From: Aeriscardovia sp040773385
GTDB taxonomy: Bacteria; Actinomycetota; Actinomycetes; Actinomycetales; Bifidobacteriaceae
DNA length: 64,000 nucleotides
Direction of reading: 5' to 3'
NCBI GenBank assembly: GCA_040773385.1
Contig: JAXGWH010000003.1
Location: 4,837-68,836 of the forward strand
The translations under genes were made by a program, and so were the position numbers. Shown in pieces: positions 46,777 through 55,356 of the stretch. Numbering within the stretch: the stretch's first letter is position 1; each line of letters begins with the position of its first letter. The notes beneath the pieces are model-generated. The model ran no database searches. It was given only the letters and a program-made list of their open reading frames with translations, and had not been told where the DNA came from.

Positions 46777-47143
46777 CGGAGTCCTGCACCTTCTTCATCG
46801 CCGCGGTGAGCTTGGCCTCCGTCTGCTTGACCTGTTTGACGGTTGTGAGCTTGTTGGGGTCGATCGACTTGTAGTAGGTGTCGAGATCTTTGATGGTCGC
46901 GGGGTTGCTCACCTGGTCCTCGCTCGTGTCGCTCTTGAGGACGAACGCCTTGTCCATGAGCGTGTTGAGCTTTTTGAGCTCCTTCTGGACGTCCTGATCG
47001 CCGGACGACTGCGACTGCGAGGAACCGGCGCCCGCCTGTGTGCTGCTGCCGCAGGCGGTGAGCGTGGCGGCCATGCCCAGCATCGCCGCGGAGGCGACGA
47101 CGAGGGTGAGTGCCCGGTTCGGATAACGTGTGATGTTCCTCAT
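46766..47143 (-). CDS. Small secreted lipoprotein, unknown function
   Basis: The 125-residue product has a signal peptide and lipobox TAC (Cys31 in 'LTACGSS'), a Ser/Gln-rich spacer and a lysine-rich helical domain ('VQKELKKLNTLMDKAFVLKS'). I do not recognise the domain. The ATG at 47143 gives a clean signal peptide; the longer upstream frame is repeat-derived and lacks one. Confidence 0.75.
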   Translation of the reverse strand: MRNITRYPNRALTLVVASAAMLGMAATLTACGSSTQAGAGSSQSQSSGDQDVQKELKKLNTLMDKAFVLKSDTSEDQVSNPATIKDLDTYYKSIDPNKLTTVKQVKQTEAKLTAAMKKVQDSVKK

Positions 47144-47422
47144 GTTGTTTCTTCTCTCTTTGGTTTCTCTGATCTGAATGATTTTCGGTGGGGATACCGT
47201 CTTCTGGCTTCTGGTGCGGATACTGTGACGGGATTCTGTGGCGGGCCGTCCTGCTGATGTCTCATCCCGATGGCCCGTGTCCGTGTCCGGCAGTCTGTGT
47301 CCGTGTCTGGCAGATATCTGCGCCTGACGTACCCGGAGAAATCGTACTTGCAGGTGTTCCGCGGCAGAGACAGTAATCCGTGACAACCCGATGGTCGGAG
47401 GTGCTTCCGCAGAAGGGCGCTA
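47144..47422. other. Gene-free gap with short direct repeat
   Basis: The gap holds the leader of the lipoprotein gene on the minus strand. A 17-bp direct repeat beginning GTGTCCGTGT occurs at 47277-47293 and 47297-47313 with one mismatch. No RNA gene or convincing promoter is seen. Confidence 0.5.
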
Positions 47423-47458
47423 AAGAAAAAAGAACCCTCGGGCAGCCCCGAGGGTTCT
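47423..47458 (-). terminator. Terminator of tRNA-Ser
   Basis: AGAACCCTCGGG pairs with CCCGAGGGTTCT, followed on the minus strand by a T run with one C. Confidence 0.9.
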
Positions 47459-47463
47459 GTTCG

Positions 47464-47548
47464 CGGAAGAGGAGAGATTCGAACTCTCGGTGGCTTGCAC
47501 CACACACGCTTTCGAGGCGTGCTCCATAGACCGCTCGGACACTCTTCC
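47464..47548 (-). tRNA. tRNA-Ser (CGA anticodon)
   Basis: An 85-nt class II tRNA with acceptor GGAAGAG/CTCTTCC, anticodon stem CACGC/GCGTG around CTCGAAA, a variable arm of the serine type and a G discriminator. CCA is not encoded. Confidence 0.95.
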
Positions 47549-47575
47549 ATGCCGCATCTTCAGCGACAAGGAAAC

Positions 47576-47603
47576 AGCATACAACCAGAAGACGACGATG
47601 AAA
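47576..47603 (-). promoter_or_regulatory. Promoter of tRNA-Ser
   Basis: On the minus strand TTTCAT (47598-47603) and TATGCT (47576-47581) are 16 bp apart, about 28 nt before the tRNA. Confidence 0.55.
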
Positions 47604-47691
47604 GCACAGTCCAACGGCGGTATTGGCCGCGGGTCATGGCTGTCGTCGTCGGGTGTGCCCTGAAATTTCTGACTGCGGCTTTACAGTGGCG

Positions 47692-47715
47692 TATGATGAT
47701 GGCTAAAACGATTCA
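47692..47715 (+). promoter_or_regulatory. Promoter and self-operator of LacI-family gene
   Basis: TATGAT (47692-47697) is a -10 candidate. TAAAACGATTCA (47704-47715) matches TNAANCGNTTNA and lies at the expected transcription start, just before the regulator gene. A matching site controls the downstream operon, which supports autoregulation. Confidence 0.65.
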
Positions 47716-47723
47716 GAATTCTA

Positions 47724-48842
47724 ATGGGGTCATTCATGGGCAGGCGTGCGACGCAGGCGGTCGACGGCTCGAGCAGCCGTGATCTCAACAGGGACAGGGT
47801 GAAGAGACAGGAGAGGGGCGATGCCGCGGCGCGCCGGGTGACGATCACCGATGTGGCTCACGAGGCAGAGGTATCGGTCGCTTCCGTCTCGAATTACCTC
47901 AACCACTATCCCTACATGCGCCCGGTCACGAAGCAGAAGATCCAGGCGGCAATCGACGATCTGGGCTACAGCGTCAATTCCTCCGCAAGAAACCTCCGTT
48001 CCGGCAGGACGGGTCTCATCTCCCTCGCCATTCCCGATCTGCGTCAGCCTTACTTCTCAGAACTCGCGGAAAATATCATCGGCGTCGCCCGCGGTTATGG
48101 CTATGGCGTGCTGGTCCAGTCGACAGACGAGGACCGTGGCCGGGAGATCGAGGCGCTGCGGTCGATGGACCTCAAGATCACCGATGGCCTCATCCTCAGC
48201 CCGGTCCAGATCACGAACACCGACATCGAGCGCACGGCCGTCGACTGTCCGCTCGTCATTCTCGGCGAACGGGTCCTCAACCCGCCGGCACCCCATGTGC
48301 AGCTGGACAACATCGCCGCCTCCGGCGAGGTGACACGTGTCTTGCTGTCACAGGGCTGCAGGCGCATTGCCGTCATCGGGGGTTCATACAGGAGCAACGA
48401 CACTTCTTCCAGAACGCTCAGGACCCGCGGATATGTGCAGGCGCTGATGGACGCGGGCAGGGCCGTCGATCCCCGGTATATCCGTGAGACGAAGAACTGG
48501 ACGAGTCTTGACGGGGCCCGTGCGACGAAGGCCATGTATGATGACGGTCTGCGTCCGGATGCGATTTTTGCGCTCAATGATCTGCTTGCGCTGGGGGTCG
48601 TCAGCCAGCTGCGCGAAATGGGTGTCGACATCCCCCGCCAGGTTCGGGTCGTCGGCTTCGACAACATCACGCAGGCACGGTACAGCATCCCGTCGCTGAC
48701 AACCATCGATCCGGGCAAGGGGGAGGTCGCGCGGCGTGCTTTCGCCTCATTGCTGGCCCAGATGTCAGAGAATCATCGGGGGAAGGCGACGGAGATCACC
48801 GTTCCTTATACGATGATCTTCCGCGATTCGGATCCGCGCTGA
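47724..48842 (+). CDS. LacI-family transcriptional regulator
   Basis: The 372-residue protein has a 40-residue basic leader, then the helix-turn-helix 'VTITDVAHEAEVSVASVSNY' and hinge 'NSSARNLRSGRTGLISLA', and a periplasmic-binding-like sugar domain ending with 'VVGFDNITQARYSIPSLTTI'. It probably represses the ABC transporter/GH43 operon that follows and itself, through the TRAAACGATTYA sites. The start is uncertain: ATG 47724 and ATG 47736 are both in frame and neither has a good ribosome site. Confidence 0.9.
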   Translation: MGSFMGRRATQAVDGSSSRDLNRDRVKRQERGDAAARRVTITDVAHEAEVSVASVSNYLNHYPYMRPVTKQKIQAAIDDLGYSVNSSARNLRSGRTGLISLAIPDLRQPYFSELAENIIGVARGYGYGVLVQSTDEDRGREIEALRSMDLKITDGLILSPVQITNTDIERTAVDCPLVILGERVLNPPAPHVQLDNIAASGEVTRVLLSQGCRRIAVIGGSYRSNDTSSRTLRTRGYVQALMDAGRAVDPRYIRETKNWTSLDGARATKAMYDDGLRPDAIFALNDLLALGVVSQLREMGVDIPRQVRVVGFDNITQARYSIPSLTTIDPGKGEVARRAFASLLAQMSENHRGKATEITVPYTMIFRDSDPR

Positions 48843-48881
48843 CGGGGGTCCCGGCCTTCCTGACCGACTGCATCATTTTTC

Positions 48882-48913
48882 TTGATATTTTTCTCTGAAA
48901 CGATTTATATACT
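48882..48913 (+). promoter_or_regulatory. Operon promoter with embedded LacI operator
   Basis: TTGATA (48882-48887) and TTATAT (48905-48910) are 17 bp apart. TGAAACGATTTA (48896-48907) lies between and partly over the -10 box, so a bound repressor would exclude RNA polymerase. A weaker half-match, TAGAACGATACA, occurs near 48973-48984. Confidence 0.7.
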
Positions 48914-49017
48914 GAATCTCTTGATATACCCTTTAAACAGATATCGCAGGAGATTACAACCAAAGATTTCCTAGAACGATACATAATCACAATGATGTGA
49001 TGGTGTCAGGAGAGACC

Positions 49018-49980
49018 ATGAGAAACAACAAGGAACCTGCGCCGGACGGCGTTGGATCCGTCGACGGGCGTGCGAAGGCGGATCGTGACGGCAGTCCCGC
49101 TCTGAGGAAGATCGGACGGCGTCTGCAGCCCTACCTCTTCATCCTGCCGGTCACAATCGTCTCCGGCGTGTTCATCTATTATCTGATCGCTTTCACGCTG
49201 CGGGCATCATTCACGGACTGGGACGGTCTCAGTCCCACGATGAATTCGGTTGGCTTCAAAAATTACGCGAGGCTTTTCGCTCATGGCTCCGTGTTCTGGA
49301 CGGCGCTGAAGAACAATCTCATCTTCATGGTCGTCACCGTCGTGGTTCAGGCTGTCCTCGGCCTGCTCCTCGCCGTCATCCTCAAAGAGAAGCTGCCGGG
49401 CTCCAACTTCTTCAAGGTGGTGTTCTTCCTTCCTATCGCCATGGCGCCGGTGATCATCGCGGCAATCTTCCGCATCATCATGGACCCGACGGTCGGGGCG
49501 ATCAACGAGACGCTGCGTCAGCTCCATCTCGGCTTCCTCGCCCAGTCGTGGCTCGGCGATCCCAAGATCGCGCTCTATTCGATCTGCGCCATCAACATCT
49601 TCGAATGGATGGGCTTCTCGATGGTGATCTACTACGCCGGACTCCTCGCGATCCCACAGGAGCTGTATGAGGCGGCCCAGCTGGACGGGTGCGGTTTCTG
49701 GAACACACTCTTCCATGTCACCATCCCGCAGCTCTCCGGCACGACCAACACGCTCATCGTGCTCGGCATCGTCGGTTCGCTCAAGACGTTCGACATCGTC
49801 ATCCAGACCACCGGCGGCGGTCCGGGTCGTTCGACGGAATTTCTCAACACCTACCTGTACAAACTCGGCATTCAGCAGTTCAACGGCGGGCTTTCCGCGG
49901 CGGTGGGAGTGATGGTCCTCGTCATCGCGGTCATCCTCTCCATCCTGCAGATGGTCGCCGGCAGAAACGCCAATCGGTGA
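49018..49980 (+). CDS. Sugar ABC transporter permease (MalF/UgpA type)
   Basis: The 320-residue protein has six hydrophobic segments after a polar N-terminus of about 35 residues, and the coupling loop 'LYEAAQLDGCGFWNTLFHVT'. It pairs with the next gene to form the channel of a CUT1 oligosaccharide importer. ATG 49018 has an AGGAGAG site. No ATPase gene lies in the operon, so a shared MsmK-type ATPase encoded elsewhere is inferred. Confidence 0.93.
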   Translation: MRNNKEPAPDGVGSVDGRAKADRDGSPALRKIGRRLQPYLFILPVTIVSGVFIYYLIAFTLRASFTDWDGLSPTMNSVGFKNYARLFAHGSVFWTALKNNLIFMVVTVVVQAVLGLLLAVILKEKLPGSNFFKVVFFLPIAMAPVIIAAIFRIIMDPTVGAINETLRQLHLGFLAQSWLGDPKIALYSICAINIFEWMGFSMVIYYAGLLAIPQELYEAAQLDGCGFWNTLFHVTIPQLSGTTNTLIVLGIVGSLKTFDIVIQTTGGGPGRSTEFLNTYLYKLGIQQFNGGLSAAVGVMVLVIAVILSILQMVAGRNANR

Positions 49981-49990
49981 GGAGCGGACA

Positions 49991-50791
49991 ATGCGTAGAA
50001 AGCGCGCGACGACGGTCGTCATGTATTGTGTCCTGATCCTGTTCCTGCTGATCTGGATTTTCCCGATCTGGACGGCCGTCAGCAAGTCGCTCTCGTATGA
50101 CGGGTTCTCGAGCTACCAGGCCGTCCTGACCAACAAGACGGTCCATTATGGGCAGGTCGTGCTCAACAGTCTGCTCATCTCCGTGGTGACGGCGCTCATC
50201 GTCGTCTTCTTCACCTCGCTGGCCGGCTTCGCGTTCTCGAAAATGGACTTTCCTGGCCATAAGGTGATCTACTGGCTCCTGTTGGCATGCATGGCCGTCC
50301 CCTCGGCCGCCGTCACCATGCCGCTGTTCTTCCTCATCAAAGGCTTCGGGCTGATCAACACCTATCTTGGTCTGATCATCCCCCTCGTCTCCTTCAATTC
50401 GCTGCAGATGCTGCTGCTCTGGAAGAACTACTTCGACGGAATTCCCGATGACATCATCAAGGCGGCGCGCATCGACGGGTGCGGCCTGACGCGCATCTAC
50501 TTCAGCATCATGATGCCGCTGAGCACGCCGATGATCGCGACGACGGGTGTTCTCACCTTCGTCTACTCGTGGAACGAGTATCTGCTGCCGTTGCTGCTCA
50601 TCCGTGATGAGAGCAAATATCCCGTCACCCTCGCCTCCACCTATTTCATGGAGACGCGCTCGCAGACACCGCAGATGGTCGCCGAGCAGTACGCCGCGCT
50701 CATCCTCATGACGATTCCCTCCGTCATCGTCTACCTCATCAGCCAGCACTGGCTGCAGGCCGGCATCACCGCCGGTGCGGTCAAGAGCTGA
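49991..50791 (+). CDS. Sugar ABC transporter permease (MalG/UgpE type)
   Basis: The 266-residue protein has six hydrophobic segments and the loop 'DIIKAARIDGCGLTRIYFSI', ending 'WLQAGITAGAVKS'. It starts 10 nt after its partner with a GGAG site. It has the same C-terminal pattern as the truncated permease at the left end of the window. Confidence 0.93.
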   Translation: MRRKRATTVVMYCVLILFLLIWIFPIWTAVSKSLSYDGFSSYQAVLTNKTVHYGQVVLNSLLISVVTALIVVFFTSLAGFAFSKMDFPGHKVIYWLLLACMAVPSAAVTMPLFFLIKGFGLINTYLGLIIPLVSFNSLQMLLLWKNYFDGIPDDIIKAARIDGCGLTRIYFSIMMPLSTPMIATTGVLTFVYSWNEYLLPLLLIRDESKYPVTLASTYFMETRSQTPQMVAEQYAALILMTIPSVIVYLISQHWLQAGITAGAVKS

Positions 50792-50820
50792 TGCGCCGGA
50801 TGGGACAGAGAGGAGCAGTC

Positions 50821-52842
50821 ATGTCATATTCGAATCCGGTGTCCTACACCGACGGCCGTCTCTATACCGCGCCAGATCCCTTCGTGCTCCGGTTCCGGGG
50901 CGCCTACTATGCGTACTCGTCCGGCAGCAAGGGCGTGGGGCTCTCGGTCTCCACCGACCTCGTGCGCTGGACCCGGCTGGCGAGTCCTTATCACGAGAAC
51001 GGGCGTAAGAACTACTGGGCCCCCTCCGTCATCTATCTGGACGGGGTCTTCTATATGTACGTCTCCGATATGCCGGCGGGGGAGGACGACACGCACACGG
51101 AGATCCTTCGTGTGGCCAGGTCAACGAGCCCGACGGGGCCGTTCGAGTTCGTGTGCGAGCTGTTCGACACATTTTCCATCGACTCGCAGGTCGTCCGCTT
51201 GCAGGACGGCAGCCTCGTGCTGTTCTATGCCGATAACCAGGTGGCCGGTCTCGACCGGGACTTCGGCGGGACGTCGGTCATGTGCGATGTGTTGAGGACG
51301 CCCGTCGAGAGAGTCGGACGGCCGAAACCGGTGATCGTGCCCTCCAACCAGGACGAGCTGTTCCAGAAAAACAGATTCGGCGACGGGCGCGACTGGTACA
51401 CCGTGGAAGGTCCGACGTTCCTGACACACCATGGTGAGTCGCATGTGACGTATTCGGGCAATTCATACCTCAACAAGGACTACTTCGTCGGCTGGTCGCA
51501 GGCGGAAGGGATCCCGGCCGGTGGGGACGGGCTGTCCGCCCTGCGGTGGGAAAAACAGCTCACCGGGGGGCATGTGACCCCGCTCATTCGTTCGGACCGG
51601 GGCATCTCTGGGACCGGGCACAACAGCATCACCGTCGGGCCGAGCGGGGTTGACCCGTGGATCGTCTACCACGGGCGGGCAACGGAGCGCCTCTCACGGG
51701 ATGATGACGCCCAGCTCCCTGCGGACGGCGAGGACAGGGTGATGTGCATCGACCCGCTGTTCTTCCGTGAACCGGGTCTGTTCACGCCCGCCCCGAGCGA
51801 TACAGGGGTCTTCCCGCCGTTTCCTGTCGGTCAGATGCTGGGGCAGGAGGATGATCCGGACACGACCGATCGGCAAGGCGGGTCCGTGGGATCCGGACTG
51901 GATCATGCCGGCAGGGTGGTCGCACTTTCCGCCCAAGGCAATCCGCTGCTTCTCTCCGACCCCGGCCTTCCCACGTCGGCCTACCGTCTCGACTTCTGGA
52001 TACGGGCACGGACGAGCCCCCTCGGATGCCGGTTCGGTGTGCTGCTGGCTTACTACGGTCCCGACGAGCAGACACGGCTCGTGATCGATGCGGGTACCGG
52101 CTCGTTCCGGATCGAGCAGAGGTGCGGGGGAATCACGTCCATCACCCTTCTTCCGTGCCACCTGTCGGTGTCGGTCAGGCAACGCCTCTCATGGGGGGAC
52201 TGGCATCATCTCACCGTCGACAGGGGTTATTCGCATTTCGTCCTGTCGGTCGATGGGATGACCGCCACCGAGGGGTACATCGCCCCGGGACCCGCACAGG
52301 CCGGGATCTTCACCGATCGGACCGATGTCCGGCTCTCGGCGGTTGCCCTCACCGATCATGTCGATCTGTGGGGCGGATCGTTGCGTGACATCACGCAGGA
52401 GGTCACCACGGGCACCAATCTGCTCGTCTGCCGCGATGCCTGTGGGTGGGCGGTCCGACCGAGAGGCGGACAGGCGCATTTCTCCATCGGCCTGCTGCCG
52501 GATGACGCTGCGATGACGATGACGATCAGTCCGTCAGAGGAGGGAGCAGACCGGCGCTTCACGCTCGTCTGCGGGCAGATGCGTCTGGACGTGTCCGATG
52601 ACACGGTCGTGGTCGATGTCGACGGGGGCGCGCCGGTGAGGCGGCACTCTGCGGCATCCGACGGCCTGACGGTCTGTCTGCGCAAAGGCGGCGGATATGT
52701 CCGGATCATCACATCGGCAGGGGGCGCGCCAGTGACGGTCAGGTGCGATGGCCCCTCGATCATGTGCGGGATCAGTGGTTTTGATCTCCGCTCCTATGAA
52801 CGTACCGGTCGGTTGGTCTGCCAAGGAGGCGCGAAGAAGTGA
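50821..52842 (+). CDS. Glycoside hydrolase family 43 with C-terminal beta-sandwich
   Basis: The 673-residue protein has no signal peptide, so it probably acts on imported oligosaccharides. The five-blade GH43 domain covers about residues 1-340. Expected catalytic residues are Asp19 ('TAPDPF', base), Asp121 ('SIDSQV', pKa modulator) and Glu196 ('TVEGPTF', acid). The C-terminal 300 residues look like one or two beta-sandwich domains ('YRLDFWIRARTSPLGCRFGV'). GH43 enzymes cut arabinose- or xylose-containing glycans; the exact linkage cannot be read from sequence. ATG 50821 has an AGAGGAG site. Confidence 0.88.
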   Translation: MSYSNPVSYTDGRLYTAPDPFVLRFRGAYYAYSSGSKGVGLSVSTDLVRWTRLASPYHENGRKNYWAPSVIYLDGVFYMYVSDMPAGEDDTHTEILRVARSTSPTGPFEFVCELFDTFSIDSQVVRLQDGSLVLFYADNQVAGLDRDFGGTSVMCDVLRTPVERVGRPKPVIVPSNQDELFQKNRFGDGRDWYTVEGPTFLTHHGESHVTYSGNSYLNKDYFVGWSQAEGIPAGGDGLSALRWEKQLTGGHVTPLIRSDRGISGTGHNSITVGPSGVDPWIVYHGRATERLSRDDDAQLPADGEDRVMCIDPLFFREPGLFTPAPSDTGVFPPFPVGQMLGQEDDPDTTDRQGGSVGSGLDHAGRVVALSAQGNPLLLSDPGLPTSAYRLDFWIRARTSPLGCRFGVLLAYYGPDEQTRLVIDAGTGSFRIEQRCGGITSITLLPCHLSVSVRQRLSWGDWHHLTVDRGYSHFVLSVDGMTATEGYIAPGPAQAGIFTDRTDVRLSAVALTDHVDLWGGSLRDITQEVTTGTNLLVCRDACGWAVRPRGGQAHFSIGLLPDDAAMTMTISPSEEGADRRFTLVCGQMRLDVSDDTVVVDVDGGAPVRRHSAASDGLTVCLRKGGGYVRIITSAGGAPVTVRCDGPSIMCGISGFDLRSYERTGRLVCQGGAKK

Positions 52843-52954
52843 GAACGGCATGCCGTCGCTGCGTTTGTGCGGGGCGGGACGGCATACCCGGCACTTTCGC
52901 CCGCACGGTTTTTATCACCATACCCATCAATATCCATCAAGGAAGGAAACACTG

Positions 52955-54283
52955 ATGTTTTCATTCAAAAAAGTAGTGGCAGGTCTCGGGACGCTGGCCC
53001 TGATGACGACGATGCTCGCCGGTTGCGGCTCAAGCAGTTCCTCATCCTCTGCGGATGAGGGTCTCGGGACGAAGGAGAAACCGGTCACCCTCACGTTCTG
53101 GACGTGGCAGCCCACAGAGGCACAGTACAAGCAGATTTATTCCGCCTTCGAGAAGAAGTATCCGAACATCAAGATCAAGTGGTGGAGGACTGCCGAGCAG
53201 TCCGACTACCAGAAGAAGCTGCAGACCTCGATGGCCGGCGGCGAGGGGCCGGATCTGTTCGGCGTCCAGACAGGTGCCATGGTCGACGAGTACTCGCGGT
53301 TCGCGGCGAACATGAAGCAGCTCGCCGACAAAGACATGTCAGGGTGGGGCAGCAAGGTCTCCTCGGGGGCCGTCTCCCAGGTCAAGGACAAGAACGGCAA
53401 GCTCGTCGGTATGCCTACCATCACCTCTGGCTCCGAGTACATCCTCTACAACAAGACACTGCTGGAGGAGAAGGGCATCAAGGAGCTTCCGAAGACGTAT
53501 GACGAGCTCGTCAAGGACTGCAAGCAGCTCAAAGCGGACGGTCTCGTCCCCATGGCCCTCGGCGCCAAGGACGGCTGGCATCTGGATGATCTGTTCGTCT
53601 GGCTGTCGAACCAGTACGGCAAGGGCGACGTGTACAAGGCTGCCGAGGGCAAGAAGTCATTCACGTCCTCTACGTTCAAAAAGACACTCGGCGCATGGAA
53701 GAAGATGATCGACGACGGCCTGTTCCAGGAGGGCGCCGTCGGCACGAGCACCTATCCGGACGCCCGTGACAACTACTTCTACGCACGCAAGACGGCTTTC
53801 CTGCCGACCGGCTCATGGCATGTCTCCGCGACGATCTCCGATGCGGAGACAAAGGGGACGGCCGTCGAGAAGGATGAGCTCGGTATGATGCCGTTCCCGA
53901 AGGTCGGCCCGATCGACGCCGGCCCGACGACGGGTGTGGATTTCGCGCTTTGCGTCAACAAGGACAGCACCAAGAAAGACGCCGCCATGAAATTCGTCCA
54001 GTTCATGACGACCGGTGAGGGCCAGCAGATCTGGATCAACACGCTCCAGGGCGCGCCGGTGACCAAGGGCATCAAAGTCCAGCTTCCGTCCAAGGTGACA
54101 CAGACCGCCAAGGAGAGCGTCGAGACGGTGACGAAGACGCAGTCCGAGTCGAAGCTCGACAGGAAGCTCAATTCCCAGCAGCTCAACGATGAGATCGGCG
54201 TCGAGATGCAGAACATCTACACCGGGGATGCCACGATCGACAGCGCGCTCCAGAAGATCCAGGAGGCGAACCAGCAGGACTGA
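52955..54283 (+). CDS. Sugar-binding lipoprotein of the ABC importer
   Basis: The 442-residue protein has a signal peptide and lipobox LAGC (Cys24), then a serine-rich linker and a family 1 solute-binding fold, with 'VTLTFWTWQPTEAQYKQIYS' and 'GGEGPDLFGVQTGAMVDEYS'. It captures the oligosaccharide outside the cell. Placing it last, after the glycosidase, differs from the common order with the binding protein first. An AAGGAAGG site precedes the ATG; a 112-nt gap might hold a second promoter. Confidence 0.93.
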   Translation: MFSFKKVVAGLGTLALMTTMLAGCGSSSSSSSADEGLGTKEKPVTLTFWTWQPTEAQYKQIYSAFEKKYPNIKIKWWRTAEQSDYQKKLQTSMAGGEGPDLFGVQTGAMVDEYSRFAANMKQLADKDMSGWGSKVSSGAVSQVKDKNGKLVGMPTITSGSEYILYNKTLLEEKGIKELPKTYDELVKDCKQLKADGLVPMALGAKDGWHLDDLFVWLSNQYGKGDVYKAAEGKKSFTSSTFKKTLGAWKKMIDDGLFQEGAVGTSTYPDARDNYFYARKTAFLPTGSWHVSATISDAETKGTAVEKDELGMMPFPKVGPIDAGPTTGVDFALCVNKDSTKKDAAMKFVQFMTTGEGQQIWINTLQGAPVTKGIKVQLPSKVTQTAKESVETVTKTQSESKLDRKLNSQQLNDEIGVEMQNIYTGDATIDSALQKIQEANQQD

Positions 54284-54400
54284 AGCGGTCGAATCCCTGT
54301 GGCCGGTCTGCAGCCTGGGTCGCTCCGGGTCGATGATGACCGGTGATAACTGAACTTCGGGTGACGGCGTCCTTCCCAGATGCCGTCCCTGTCCCTCCTC

Positions 54401-54443
54401 ACGGCCGGCCGGGTGCGTCTTCGTTCCCGGCCGGCCGTTTTTG
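54401..54443 (+). terminator. Terminator of the LacI-regulated sugar operon
   Basis: A perfect 13-bp stem, ACGGCCGGCCGGG (54401-54413) with CCCGGCCGGCCGT (54426-54438), is followed by further T residues. Confidence 0.92.
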
Positions 54444-54613
54444 TTTCGGGGTGTGACTGTGGGGAACGCCGGTATTATCAGAGGGGCAATATGGTTATAA
54501 ACGATAAAACTGTCCTCTGACTCGCATCTTCGGTCACTTTTGGTTCCGCAGACTATCCGCCTGTCAAAGAGACCGAAAGACACAGGAAGCTGGTCGGGCT
54601 GAAAGTATCCGGG

Positions 54614-54673
54614 TTGTCGCGATCCTTATTCAATTGTCGCGATCCTTATTCAATTGTCGCGATCCTTATTCAA
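54614..54673. repeat. Three identical tandem 20-bp repeats
   Basis: TTGTCGCGATCCTTATTCAA occurs three times without spacing or mismatch, ending 5 nt before the stop codon of the minus-strand gene. Each copy contains the palindrome TCGCGA. The array resembles iterons or a protein-binding array. Confidence 0.95.
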
Positions 54674-54678
54674 TGTTG

Positions 54679-55356
54679 TCAATCGATCCGCCCCCAGTCG
54701 AGGAAGTACGTCTGGAGCGCCGCGCGGCGGCTCGCGGGGTTCGGCTGCTCGTCGAACCACGTGTTGTGCGTCACCTCATCGATGATGTTGTGCAGACGCA
54801 GGGCGAAGTGGCGCGGGCAGTAGAAGCGCTTGTGGGTGCCGTCCGGCCTGTCCTTGTCTCGCACGGAGATCCAGTACTTCGGGTCGGCGGGGCAGTCCCA
54901 CAGGGCGAAGTCGCAGTTCTCCCCGCCGCCGTGGTGGTCGTCGTCATCGGGCAGCGGCGGGAAATCGATGCTGATGTCACCTTGTTTGCCCGGCACTTCC
55001 TCGAGGCGGATATGCGCGGTCGTCATGATTTCGGCCTCCGGCGACGTTCGGGGGAGTACCGGCAGCGTCGTGGTCGACGGCAGAATCGACGGCCGGACGG
55101 CGGGCGCCTCGCGCACGGCGGCTTCGCGCACGACGACTTCGCGCACGGCGTCGGAGGCGGCAAGAATACGTCCTGCGAGAGGGACTGCCAAGGCTCCCGT
55201 CCTATCGGAACCGGAGACAGAGGCGCGAGTTTCAATCATTCTGAGACCGGTAATCCTGCTGCTGCTGACCGTGGCAGTGACGCTCCCTGAGGCGGGGAGG
55301 TGTGTGCTGAGCCCGGATTGCTGTGTCTCGATGGTCTTGGTATCAATCTGTATCAT
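54679..55356 (-). CDS. Unrecognised protein with possible zinc ribbon
   Basis: A 225-residue protein I cannot assign. Residues 1-110 are low in complexity (Ser, Thr, Val, Ala). The C-terminal 110 residues look like a folded domain, with acidic 'FPPLPDDDDHHGGGENCDF' and cysteines in 'CDFALWDC', then 'HKRFYCPRHFALRLHNI'; the pattern C-x5-C ... C-x2-H could bind zinc. It ends 'TYFLDWGRID'. The start is ATG 55356 or 55374, because a ribosome site plus ATG is duplicated there. It overlaps the upstream gene, so the two are probably translated together. Confidence 0.65.
   Translation of the reverse strand: MIQIDTKTIETQQSGLSTHLPASGSVTATVSSSRITGLRMIETRASVSGSDRTGALAVPLAGRILAASDAVREVVVREAAVREAPAVRPSILPSTTTLPVLPRTSPEAEIMTTAHIRLEEVPGKQGDISIDFPPLPDDDDHHGGGENCDFALWDCPADPKYWISVRDKDRPDGTHKRFYCPRHFALRLHNIIDEVTHNTWFDEQPNPASRRAALQTYFLDWGRID

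Larger units (their letters stand above)
54284..54678. other. Gene-free gap with terminator and iteron-like repeats
   Basis: Contents: the operon terminator at 54401-54443, a lower-GC stretch at about 54470-54620, and three tandem 20-bp repeats at 54614-54673. No open frame with a ribosome site is visible. Confidence 0.7.

Noticed and set aside
46766..47386. 206-codon version of the small lipoprotein
   Set aside because: The extra N-terminus is encoded by short repeats and would remove the clear signal peptide that starts at 47143.
54614..54673. CRISPR array
   Set aside because: The three 20-bp repeats abut directly with no spacers, and no cas genes are present.
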